Below, one piece after another: positions 10,520 to 17,619 of a DNA stretch of 64,000 bases. The stretch spans positions 372,001 to 436,000 of the forward strand of contig CAVSIY010000006.1 in assembly GCA_963728165.1 (NCBI GenBank), in the 5' to 3' direction. A model generated the notes under the pieces. The model was given only the letters and a program-made list of their open reading frames with translations. It did no database searches and was not told the origin of the DNA. The position numbers and the translations under genes were made by a program. The DNA is from Hyphomicrobium_A sp963728165. Lineage in GTDB: Bacteria; Pseudomonadota; Alphaproteobacteria; Rhizobiales; Hyphomicrobiaceae. Each line of letters starts with the position of its first letter. The stretch's first letter is position 1.

Positions 10520-10732
10520 ATGACCAAGCAGCAAGAGCAACGTCCGACGGCTAAGATCTACGTGTTTCCGACGCGGCCGCACATGGCTTCGGGTAACCAT
10601 CGCCAAGCGCAGGCACAACAGCAGGCGGCGCAGCTTTCTCCCGTCGTGTGCGGCGGCAGCTGGTACCACCAGGCGGCCATCGAGGAAGAGGCCGAGGACG
10701 GCGTCAGCCGACGTCCCTATCAGAAGCACTGA
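10520..10732 (+). CDS. gstI: GstI-like small protein (DUF2735 type), probable translational inhibitor of glnII
   Basis: A 70-residue hydrophilic protein with an N-terminal AKIYVFPTRPH segment and a C-terminal CGGSWYHQAAIEEE segment, the two conserved parts I recall from the DUF2735/GstI family. In Rhizobium leguminosarum GstI is encoded divergently upstream of glnII and blocks its translation. Size, position and orientation are the same here. Identity of DUF2735 with GstI is from memory and should be treated as likely rather than certain. A purine-rich GAGAG run about eight bases upstream can serve as ribosome binding site. Confidence 0.75.
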   Translation: MTKQQEQRPTAKIYVFPTRPHMASGNHRQAQAQQQAAQLSPVVCGGSWYHQAAIEEEAEDGVSRRPYQKH

Positions 10733-10893
10733 CGACGAGAATGCGTAACTCCGATTTCAGTATCGCGTTTCGATTGAATGATCGCGCGGAGATCGTCCGG
10801 CCTGGTATTGCCGACGAGTCCGCGCGCCGCCGGGGGCGCTTGCCCCGAGCCTAGCGCCCAGCCTAAGGCCGGCAGCGATTGCCCGGCGGCTCG

Positions 10894-11814
10894 TCACCCT
10901 CCGAAAATCGACCAGCCCATCCGTTTGCTCAGCGCCTCCAGCGCGATACGCCCCAGATGCGAGTTGCCGACGGCGTCGAGCCCCGGCGACCACACGGCGA
11001 TCGAAGCCTTGGCGGGCGCGATCGCCAGAATGCCGCCGCCCACCCCGCTCTTTCCCGGCAGGCCGACGCGGTAGGCGAACTCGCCCGAGCCGTCGTAATG
11101 GCCGCAAGTCAGCATGATCGCGTTGATGCGCCGCGCCCGCTCGGGCGGAACGACGGGCAGGCCGGTGGCGGGGTTGCGGCCGAACTGAGCCAGAAAGCGC
11201 CCGGCCATGGCGAGCTGGCGGCAGGTCATGGCGATGGCGCAGTGGTGGAAGTAGACGCCGAGCGTGTAGTCGACCGGGTTCTCCAGCACGCCGAAGGACT
11301 TCATGTAGTTGGCGAGCGCGATGTTGCGAAAGCCGGTGGCCTTCTCCGAGGCCGCGACCGCCTCGTCGATCATGATCGAAGGATCGCCGGCGAGAAACTG
11401 CATGAAGCGCAGGATCTCGCCCAGCGCCTCGCGCGGCTGATGGCCTGAGAGGATGAGGTCGGTGACGGCGATGGCGCCGGCGTTGATGAAGGGGTTGCGC
11501 GGGATGCCGCGCTCGTACTCGAGTTGCACGATAGAGTTGAATCGGCTGCCCGAGGGCTCGCGCCCGACGCGGCTCCACAGCCTGTCGCCGATCTTGCCGA
11601 GCGCGAGCGTCAGCGTGAAGACCTTGGAGATGCTCTGGATCGAGAAGGGCACCTCGCTGTCGCCTGCCGCCGCGACGTTGCCGTCGGTATCGACGACGAC
11701 GAGGCCGAACGCGCTCGGGTCGACGCGCGCGAGCTGCGGGATGTAGCTGGCGACCTCCCCGCGGTCAGGCCTTTGGCGCATCTCCTCGGCGATCTCGCTG
11801 ACGACGCAGGCCAA
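10894..11814 (-). CDS. glsA: Glutaminase
   Basis: Glutaminase hydrolyses glutamine to glutamate and ammonia. The serine-lysine catalytic pair is in FSIQSISKVFTL; further family segments are RNPFINAGAIA, VDYTLGVYFHHCAI and AYRVGLPGKSGVGGGI. The frame stays open upstream to 12081, but that extension shows no family similarity. I set the start at the TTG at 11814, which gives 306 residues, the normal length; no good ribosome binding site precedes it, so a start a few codons either side is possible. With glnII only about 0.8 kb away, the pair could form a glutamine synthesis and breakdown switch, which is an inference. Confidence 0.9.
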   Translation of the reverse strand: MACVVSEIAEEMRQRPDRGEVASYIPQLARVDPSAFGLVVVDTDGNVAAAGDSEVPFSIQSISKVFTLTLALGKIGDRLWSRVGREPSGSRFNSIVQLEYERGIPRNPFINAGAIAVTDLILSGHQPREALGEILRFMQFLAGDPSIMIDEAVAASEKATGFRNIALANYMKSFGVLENPVDYTLGVYFHHCAIAMTCRQLAMAGRFLAQFGRNPATGLPVVPPERARRINAIMLTCGHYDGSGEFAYRVGLPGKSGVGGGILAIAPAKASIAVWSPGLDAVGNSHLGRIALEALSKRMGWSIFGG

Positions 11815-12058
11815 GCCAGGGGCAGGATTCGACAAGGGGGGGCTTTCTCTTCCGATGGCATTGGTGAGGATGCGCGCGCCAGCGCAGCGCGGGGCCGAAC
11901 GCGCCCGAGCATAGGCGCAATCGCCTGCTGCGTCTGCGGGAGCGATCGCCGCGCCTTCCTCTGTCGTCGAGCCGCAAACCTCTGTTAACCGGCACGGGAC
12001 CACTCTCGCGGACGGCAGACGGACTGCGGGGCTCTCGATCGCGCACAAGGAGCAGCAC

Positions 12059-12274
12059 ATGACGACCTGCGCCTGCGGCAATTGCCAGTTCTACGACACC
12101 CACGGCAAGCCCCCTCCCAAGCACAAGGAAAAGCACAGCGGGCTGTGCCGCTTCAATCCGCCCGAGCCCGGTGCGGAGGCCGATAGCCACGGCATGTGGC
12201 CGGTGGTCGGCGCCAAGGATTGGTGCGGCCACTTCGCGGCAACCGTCGAGCGCTTCATGACGGCGGCGGAATGA
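12059..12274 (+). CDS. Small Cys-rich conserved protein
   Basis: A 71-residue protein of unknown function. It has CACGNCQFY at the N terminus, a central LCRFNPPEP, then MWPVV and WCGHF, so at least four or five cysteines are placed as in a small metal-binding fold. I recognise the pattern C-x2-C...CRFNPP...WP.V...WCG.F as recurrent in alphaproteobacterial small proteins, but know no function. AAGGAG lies seven bases before the ATG, which supports translation. It is divergent from glsA, with about 245 bases between. Confidence 0.8.
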   Translation: MTTCACGNCQFYDTHGKPPPKHKEKHSGLCRFNPPEPGAEADSHGMWPVVGAKDWCGHFAATVERFMTAAE

Positions 12275-12304
12275 GCCCGTCCGGGCATCCGTAGGGGTGC
12301 CCTC

Positions 12305-13762
12305 CTAGCCTGCGCGCACGTAGGGGCTCAGCCTGAGGCCCGCATAGCGTGCCCACTCCTTGACCACGTCGAGCTCGGCGGGCGTGGGCAGACGGTTCTG
12401 CATGCCGCGGCATTGCACGATGACGCGCCCGCGCGTCACCTCGATCGTCTGGCGCTTCTCCGCGCCTGCCTTGGTGTGGAGCTCCATGGCCCAGATAGAG
12501 GAGCGCCCGTCGGCGCACGAGCGTGCGTAGCTCGCCACGCAGTGCTTCATGACGCGGCCCTCGGCGATGAGGTCGGCGCCTGAGAGAAGCTCGCGGATGC
12601 GCCACCGGCGCTCGCCCTCCATTCCGGTCTTGAGCGCGAGCTCCTTGACGCCGGAGCGGCGGAAGTAGAGCTGTTCCGCGCCCGAGGCGCGCCCCAGCTC
12701 CCGGTGCCAGCGCTCGACTTGCGCCAGCAGCGTCGCCGCTGTGCGCCCGCGCATGGTGAGTCCCGGCTGCGGGGGCAAGTGCACCTCGACCCGCCCCGGC
12801 CCGACCACGAGCTCGCGCGTCTCGAACTTCTGCGCATGCAGGTAGTCGACGATGGGGCCGACGTGCTGCCGGTCGAGCAGGGGGTTCGCCACGAAGAAGC
12901 GGATGACGGAGGTCCAGAAGACGTCGTTGGTAAAATCGGCGCCGATGCGCGAGCCGAGCAACGCCGCCGTCAGACGCGCACCGCCGCCAAGCGCGTGCAC
13001 CTGGCCCCAGCGCAGCGCCGACTCGATCAGATAGTCGTCGGGCGCCAAGAGAAAGTGGTGCGCCATCAGCTTCGACAGCGGAATCGGGGTCGCCAGCGTG
13101 CGGATGTTCTTGCCGGCGCCCAGATGCACGAACCACCGGCGGTAGTTCTCGCTCGTATCATCGGCGCGCAGCCAGGCCTGGTCCATGAAGGCCGGCACGG
13201 GATAGCGCGCCATCAGATGGCGCACGAGGGAGGAGAACTGCCGGCGCCCGTTGTGGGTGCCGGGGCGCCAGGTCTGGAGCGGCGCAATCCATTGCCAGCG
13301 CCGCTCATTCAGCCGGATGAGGGCGTCGACGTAGGCGTAGCTGCGGCCCATGAAGGAGGTACCCTCCAGCAGAAAGTCCGCCTCGTCCTTCACCTTGAGC
13401 AGGAGCGTGCACAGCGAGCGGCGCGACTCCGCATCGGGCGCGCTCTTGTGGATGCTTTTCACGAAGGCATGCAGCTGCGGGCGGGTGACCTCGGCGGGAT
13501 CGATGTCGCCGGCGCAGGCCGCCTCGATCAGCTTCCTCGGATTGGCGTGGAGGCGCGCCTGCCGTGCCGCACGGCGTTTGTCGCGGGCCTGCGCCTCGAG
13601 CTCCTCCTCCAGTTCATAGGGGCTCTTGCCCCGCGACGCGGCGAAGCCGTGCGTGCTGCACCATTTGGCGTAGTCGGCGCGCGTGCGCAGGCCCAGCCGG
13701 CCCAGATGCCGGCGCATCCGGGGGCTCCAAGAATCTTTCTCGCTGGCCTGGCGTTTCGGCAT
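12305..13762 (-). CDS. PcfJ-like domain protein
   Basis: A 485-residue, basic, probably cytoplasmic protein. The C-terminal part (about 385-480) carries a segment typical of PcfJ-like proteins: a basic GERRWRIRELLSGADLIAEG, then MKHCVASYARSC, GRSSIWAMEL, TIEVTRGRVIVQCRGMQNR and a closing VVKEWARYAGL. PcfJ was named on a conjugative plasmid, but its biochemical role is not established. The N-terminal two thirds is helical without a family I recognise. No conjugation genes are nearby. Convergent with the small Cys-rich gene; nothing suggests an operon. Confidence 0.7.
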   Translation of the reverse strand: MPKRQASEKDSWSPRMRRHLGRLGLRTRADYAKWCSTHGFAASRGKSPYELEEELEAQARDKRRAARQARLHANPRKLIEAACAGDIDPAEVTRPQLHAFVKSIHKSAPDAESRRSLCTLLLKVKDEADFLLEGTSFMGRSYAYVDALIRLNERRWQWIAPLQTWRPGTHNGRRQFSSLVRHLMARYPVPAFMDQAWLRADDTSENYRRWFVHLGAGKNIRTLATPIPLSKLMAHHFLLAPDDYLIESALRWGQVHALGGGARLTAALLGSRIGADFTNDVFWTSVIRFFVANPLLDRQHVGPIVDYLHAQKFETRELVVGPGRVEVHLPPQPGLTMRGRTAATLLAQVERWHRELGRASGAEQLYFRRSGVKELALKTGMEGERRWRIRELLSGADLIAEGRVMKHCVASYARSCADGRSSIWAMELHTKAGAEKRQTIEVTRGRVIVQCRGMQNRLPTPAELDVVKEWARYAGLRLSPYVRAG

Positions 13763-13910
13763 GACGACATTGTTCGCTAGAGCTCGACGCGCGAGCCAAG
13801 GCTCGCGGGCTTGCTAGCGTCATGCCGATGAACGTGGGCCGAACGATGGAAAAGGCGCCCGCGTGCGGGCCGCGGCGGCGCAGAACAATATAGCGGAACG
13901 AAAAGGAAGC

Positions 13911-13940
13911 GAGGTGCGGGGCCCTAAGCCGCCGCACCTC
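13911..13940 (-). terminator. Hairpin after the PRC-barrel gene
   Basis: Nine-base perfect arms GAGGTGCGG (13911-13919) and CCGCACCTC (13932-13940) surround a 12-base loop, seven bases beyond the stop of the minus-strand PRC-barrel gene. In that direction the stem is followed by a pyrimidine run with TTTT. This is a good candidate for a rho-independent terminator. Confidence 0.65.
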
Positions 13941-13946
13941 GTCCGC

Positions 13947-14543
13947 TTACTTCTTAAGCCACGGGGGCAGCTTCGACAGGCCGTCCTCGTCGATGTCGGT
14001 GACGAGGGTGCCGTCCTTGAGCTTCACCTGATCGAGCGTCACGATGGCGCCCTTCTCGCCGAAGCCGAGGAAGCCGCCGTAGCCGACGGCTACGCCCCTG
14101 ACGTCGCCGTTCTTGTCCTGGAGCACGGCGTCGACCTGGCCGATCTTCTTGCCCTTGGCGTCAAGGACGTCCATCTGCGCCACCGAATCGACCGGCACGT
14201 TCCACGGCTTGACGAGCTTCTTGCCGTCCTGCGCCTCGGTGAGGTCGGTGATGACGAGCTCTGCGGGCACTTCGGCCTGCTGCTGATCGGGAGCACCCGA
14301 CTTGCTCGGCTCCGTGCCGATCTTCTCGAGCGGCTCATTGCCCGGCGCGGTATCGCCGGGGGCAGGTGCTGCCTGCGTGCTCGGCTCGGCGCCGATCTTA
14401 TCGTTCGGCTCCGGGGTCATGGCGCCGCCGGAAGGCGCCGCCTGCATGCTCGGCTCCGTACCGGTCTGGCCAAGCGGTTCCTGCGCAAAGGCCGGAGCGG
14501 CGAGGAGCAGAAGAGAGGTAACAAGGCACAATCTAGCTTTCAT
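13947..14543 (-). CDS. Secreted PRC-barrel domain protein with short tandem repeats
   Basis: A 198-residue exported protein. The signal peptide is clear (MKARLCLVTSLLLLAAPAFAQ), and AGGAGGTG lies close before the ATG at 14543. After the signal come three imperfect repeats of about 22 residues built on IGTEPS.QAAP with Pro, Ala and Gly between them, then a PRC-barrel-like domain (about 115-195: VPVDSVAQMDVLDAKGKKIGQV, VRGVAVGYGGFLGFGEKGAIV, GTLVTDIDEDGLSKLP). Such proteins are common in the periplasm of rhizobia; their function is unknown. The repeats may act as a flexible spacer. Confidence 0.85.
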   Translation of the reverse strand: MKARLCLVTSLLLLAAPAFAQEPLGQTGTEPSMQAAPSGGAMTPEPNDKIGAEPSTQAAPAPGDTAPGNEPLEKIGTEPSKSGAPDQQQAEVPAELVITDLTEAQDGKKLVKPWNVPVDSVAQMDVLDAKGKKIGQVDAVLQDKNGDVRGVAVGYGGFLGFGEKGAIVTLDQVKLKDGTLVTDIDEDGLSKLPPWLKK

Positions 14544-14631
14544 TGGACACCTCCTGTTTTTTGAAAGCGGCAAAGGGCCAAACCAACGATTTGAAACATG
14601 GCTCTGGTGAACATCTGGTCGCGGCAAGAAT

Positions 14632-15117
14632 TCATTTCTCCGGGGTGGCGGCGCGCTCGGGCGCCTCGAAGGCGAGGTAGCGGATGATTTTCCAGGTGCC
14701 GTCGGGCTCGCGGCGAAATACGTCCATGCCTGGCTCAACGGACGTGACCGTCTGTCCGTTCCCAAGCGTCACGGTGAGCGTCCACACGAGGCGGACTACG
14801 CCGATGTCGCCGGAGACGAGGATCTCGCGGATGTCGAGGGCGTAGACGTAGCGCTTGCCGCTATCGGCGAGCGAGCGCTTGAGGCGGGCGCAGATGTCGG
14901 CAAAGCCGCGCTCGGGGTATCCGCGAAAGTCGTAGCGCAGCTGCGGCGAGAAGAGGCTGCACACCGCATCGGCCTTGCCGGCGTTGAAGTCCTGCGTCCA
15001 CTTGACGAGGGCGGCGCGGATCCCCTCCTCGGCGCTCTGCGCCGTGCCCGCGCCGACAGGCGGGGCCAAGAGCGTGAGCGCGAGCAGCGCGGGCACGAGA
15101 AAGTGGTCCGTCAACAT
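14632..15117 (-). CDS. Secreted NTF2-like (SnoaL-type) protein
   Basis: A 161-residue protein with a signal peptide (MLTDHFLVPALLALTLLAPPVGA) and an NTF2-like fold recognisable from IRAALVKWTQDFNAGKAD near the start, the central YALDIREILVSGDIGVVRLVW, and the ending VFRREPDGTWKIIRYLAFE. Proteins of this type either bind small ligands or act as enzymes; nothing in the sequence shows which. The ATG at 15117 was chosen because the signal peptide starts there; the frame is open further upstream. Confidence 0.8.
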   Translation of the reverse strand: MLTDHFLVPALLALTLLAPPVGAGTAQSAEEGIRAALVKWTQDFNAGKADAVCSLFSPQLRYDFRGYPERGFADICARLKRSLADSGKRYVYALDIREILVSGDIGVVRLVWTLTVTLGNGQTVTSVEPGMDVFRREPDGTWKIIRYLAFEAPERAATPEK

Positions 15118-15379
15118 GGCGCGCGTCCGCCCCGCACGACGGCGCCAGCCGATGCAGCAATAAGCCCTTCGGGAAGAAGACAACGGCGCCGGCACATGTC
15201 GCGCCTCCGCTCGATACGCGCGTCCTACACTGCCAACAGCATTGACCGAGCAATGATGACTGCCCCGTTACCAGGGTTGCATGTCACATCGAGTCCGGAA
15301 GAATTTGTTTTGCATTAGAAATTCGCCAGCGACCGTTCCTCAGCTACAATTAAGGTCTCGCCCTCATCACCGACGATCC

Positions 15380-16012
15380 ATGCCCCAAACCGCACGCCAA
15401 AGTCCCGGCACCCTCTACCCCCGAATGCCGCTCGCCCTTCCCGGCCAGCGCATCGGGCTCATGGGCGGCAGTTTCAACCCGCCGCACGAGGGCCACGCCG
15501 TTTGCGCGCTGACCGCCCTCAACCGGCTCAAGCTCGACCAGCTGTGGTGGATGGTGACGCCCGGCAACCCGCTCAAATCCGGCGCCGCGCTGCCCGGGCT
15601 CAAAGAGCGCATGGCGGCGAGCCGCGCCTTCGCGCGCAGCCCCGCCATCAAGATCACCGGCTTCGAGGCCGAGCTCGGCAGCCCTTATACCTACGCCACC
15701 ATCCGCTTCGTGACCCAGCATCTGCCGCGGGTACGCTTCGTGTGGGTGATGGGCGCCGACAACCTCGCCACCTTCCACCTGTGGCAGCACTGGCGCGACA
15801 TCGCCCGTCTGGTGCCCTTAGCCGTGGTCGACCGGCCGGGCTGGCACCTGAAGGCGCTCGCCTCCCCGGCCGCCCGCTACCTGGCGCGCCGCCGCCTGCC
15901 GGAGGCCCGCGCCGCCCTGTTGCCGGGGTGCAAACCGCCCGCTTGGGTCTTTCTCACCACCCGGCTGTCGGAGGCGTCCTCGACCGCGCTGAGGGCCGAA
16001 AACAGGCGCTAA
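15380..16012 (+). CDS. nadD: Nicotinate-nucleotide adenylyltransferase
   Basis: NadD transfers AMP to nicotinate mononucleotide in NAD synthesis. Nucleotidyltransferase motifs are present: GLMGGSFNPPHEGHAVCAL with the HxGH signature, WWMVTPGNPLK, FVWVMGADNLATFHLWQHW, and the C-terminal SEASSTALR. The ATG at 15380 gives 210 residues; no strong ribosome binding site precedes it, and a later start at 15425 is possible. It is followed by rsfS and rlmH in the order usual for alphaproteobacteria. Confidence 0.95.
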   Translation: MPQTARQSPGTLYPRMPLALPGQRIGLMGGSFNPPHEGHAVCALTALNRLKLDQLWWMVTPGNPLKSGAALPGLKERMAASRAFARSPAIKITGFEAELGSPYTYATIRFVTQHLPRVRFVWVMGADNLATFHLWQHWRDIARLVPLAVVDRPGWHLKALASPAARYLARRRLPEARAALLPGCKPPAWVFLTTRLSEASSTALRAENRR

Positions 16013-16229
16013 GCCGGCGAATTGTAACAGTTTTTTGTCAGAACACCTGGGAGTTGCGGCTGCAGCCGTCCGTGAAAAGTATTGATGCGCCGGGGGGCCA
16101 GCGGCTATGTTTTGCTTCGGCGGAGGACCACATTTGCCGCCACAACAAGCGCCGGGTCTCACCGGACGACGACAGGGACTTCGGCGTCAGCCCTTTCGGG
16201 GTGAATGAGGAAAGGACATCCAGCAACTG

Positions 16230-16640
16230 ATGCGGACCGCACTTGAGGGTGCCCGACGGGGCACGCCTCCCGCTGAGCTTTTGTCAGAAGGACGAAAGCC
16301 GGCTGCTCTGCTCAAGCAGATCGTCCACTTGCTCGACGAGGCGAAGGCCGAGGACGTGGTGACGATCGATCTGGCAGGTAAGTCTTCCATCGGCGATTAC
16401 ATGGTGATCGCATCGGGCCGGTCGGACCGGCACGTCGGTGCCATTGCCGAGCAACTCCAGCGCAAACTCAAGGAAAAGGGCCTCGGCCGCGTGCGTATCG
16501 AGGGGCTCGAGGCGTGCGACTGGGTGCTGCTCGACACCGGCGACATCATCGTGCACGTGTTCCGGCCCGAGGTGCGTGAGTTCTACAACCTCGAGAAGAT
16601 GTGGTCGGCAGAGCGGCCGGGCGAGCAGACCGCCCACTGA
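16230..16640 (+). CDS. rsfS: Ribosome silencing factor RsfS (Iojap family)
   Basis: RsfS binds ribosomal protein uL14 on the large subunit and prevents subunit joining under starvation. The 136-residue protein has the family core (about 30-125): LLDEAKAEDVVTIDLAGKSSIGDYMVIASG, RHVGAIAEQLQ, EACDWVLLDTGDIIVHVF and EVREFYNLEKMW. The N-terminal extension of about 25 residues is variable in relatives. It lies 217 bases after nadD, and rlmH follows after two palindromic repeats. Confidence 0.95.
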   Translation: MRTALEGARRGTPPAELLSEGRKPAALLKQIVHLLDEAKAEDVVTIDLAGKSSIGDYMVIASGRSDRHVGAIAEQLQRKLKEKGLGRVRIEGLEACDWVLLDTGDIIVHVFRPEVREFYNLEKMWSAERPGEQTAH

Positions 16641-16658
16641 GCCGACGCGCGGAATAGT

Positions 16659-16732
16659 GTGTCAGACCGTCTGGGCCTGACACCCGTGCGCACAAGTCTC
16701 GGCTATGGTGTCAGACCCGCTGGGTCTGACAC
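16659..16732. repeat. Two copies of a REP-like palindrome
   Basis: Two 25-base palindromes, 16659-16683 and 16708-16732, share the arms GTGTCAGACC and GGCCTGACAC or GGTCTGACAC around a four- to five-base centre. The second copy is a perfect inverted repeat outside the centre. They lie between rsfS and rlmH and end 13 bases before the rlmH start. A third, shorter copy is at 58823-58843. Their form and intergenic position fit a dispersed repetitive extragenic palindrome. Confidence 0.75.
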
Positions 16733-16745
16733 CGAGATTTCTATC

Positions 16746-17225
16746 ATGCGCCTCATCGTTGCGGCCGTGGGCCGCTTGAAGGACGCCGAGCGCGCCCTGT
16801 TCGACCGCTATGGCGAGCGCTGCGACGCGAGCGGGCGCGCCCTGGGCCTCGGCCCCCTGAAACTCTCCGAGATCGGCGAAAGCCGCGCCGCCACGCCTGA
16901 GCTCAGGAAGGCGGACGAGGCCCTGCGGCTGTTGAAGGCCGCGAGCGCGGCCGAGGTTAAGGTCGCGCTCGACGAAGGCGGCCGCGCCCTGTCGAGCGAG
17001 GCGTTCGCGCGCTGGCTGGCTGAACGGCGCGATGCGGGAGCAAAGGCGATGGCCTTCCTCATCGGCGGCCCCGACGGGCACGGGCCCGCGGCGCTCGACG
17101 CGGCCACACTGAAATTGTCGCTCGGGGCCATGACCTTACCGCACAGGCTCGCCCGCATCGTGCTCGTCGAGCAGCTCTATCGCGCCACGACTATTCTTTC
17201 CGGCCACCCTTATCATCGGGCCTGA
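16746..17225 (+). CDS. rlmH: 23S rRNA pseudouridine-1915 N3-methyltransferase
   Basis: RlmH is a SPOUT-class methyltransferase that methylates pseudouridine 1915 of 23S rRNA in assembled 70S ribosomes. The 159-residue protein has the full family length, with MRLIVAAVGRLKDAE at the start, ALDEGGRALSSEAFA, the SAM-binding knot segment FLIGGPDGHG, and the terminal EQLYRATTILSGHPYHR. The ATG at 16746 gives the conserved N terminus; an extension back through the palindromes would translate repeat sequence and is rejected. Confidence 0.97.
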   Translation: MRLIVAAVGRLKDAERALFDRYGERCDASGRALGLGPLKLSEIGESRAATPELRKADEALRLLKAASAAEVKVALDEGGRALSSEAFARWLAERRDAGAKAMAFLIGGPDGHGPAALDAATLKLSLGAMTLPHRLARIVLVEQLYRATTILSGHPYHRA

Positions 17226-17345
17226 TTCAGAGGACCGAGAGCGACCGCCTAGGACTTCCCGCCCTCGCCCCGGGTTCGATAAGATGGTCGGACGTGATTC
17301 GATGTGCGAATGTCGGCGAGCTGCAAGCCGGACTGGGGGACTGAC

Positions 17346-17603
17346 ATGACCGCAATCGGCAACTTCCTGACGCTCATCGTCATCGGCGCCGCCGTCGGCA
17401 TCGCGATGACCCGCTATGGGCGCAACTGGCTCGGCCGGCACTTCGGCGGCGCCAGCGACGTCACCTTCGCGCTGATCGGAATCGCCGGCGCCTTCATGGG
17501 CTTCCACCTCGGCCTCGTGCTCGACATCCTGTCGCCGGTCCTGCTCTACGTCTTGGCGATCGCCGGCGCCGCGCTCACGCTCTTTGCCTGGCGCGGCCGC
17601 TGA
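17346..17603 (+). CDS. Small membrane protein, transglycosylase-associated/YeaQ-like
   Basis: An 85-residue, very hydrophobic protein with three probable membrane helices. The order of glycine-rich helices (FLTLIVIGAAVGIAM, VTFALIGIAGAFMGFHLGL, LLYVLAIAGAALTLF) resembles the GlsB/YeaQ/YmgE stress membrane proteins, but the similarity is of pattern rather than of clear motifs. ATG at 17346; the frame is open a little further upstream. Convergent with the following membrane-protein gene, with 16 bases between. Confidence 0.7.
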   Translation: MTAIGNFLTLIVIGAAVGIAMTRYGRNWLGRHFGGASDVTFALIGIAGAFMGFHLGLVLDILSPVLLYVLAIAGAALTLFAWRGR

Positions 17604-17619
17604 TCGCGCGAACGCGCCG

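Noticed and set aside
11815..12081. N-terminal extension of glutaminase by about 89 residues
   Set aside because: The extra sequence has no family resemblance and would make the protein far longer than usual.
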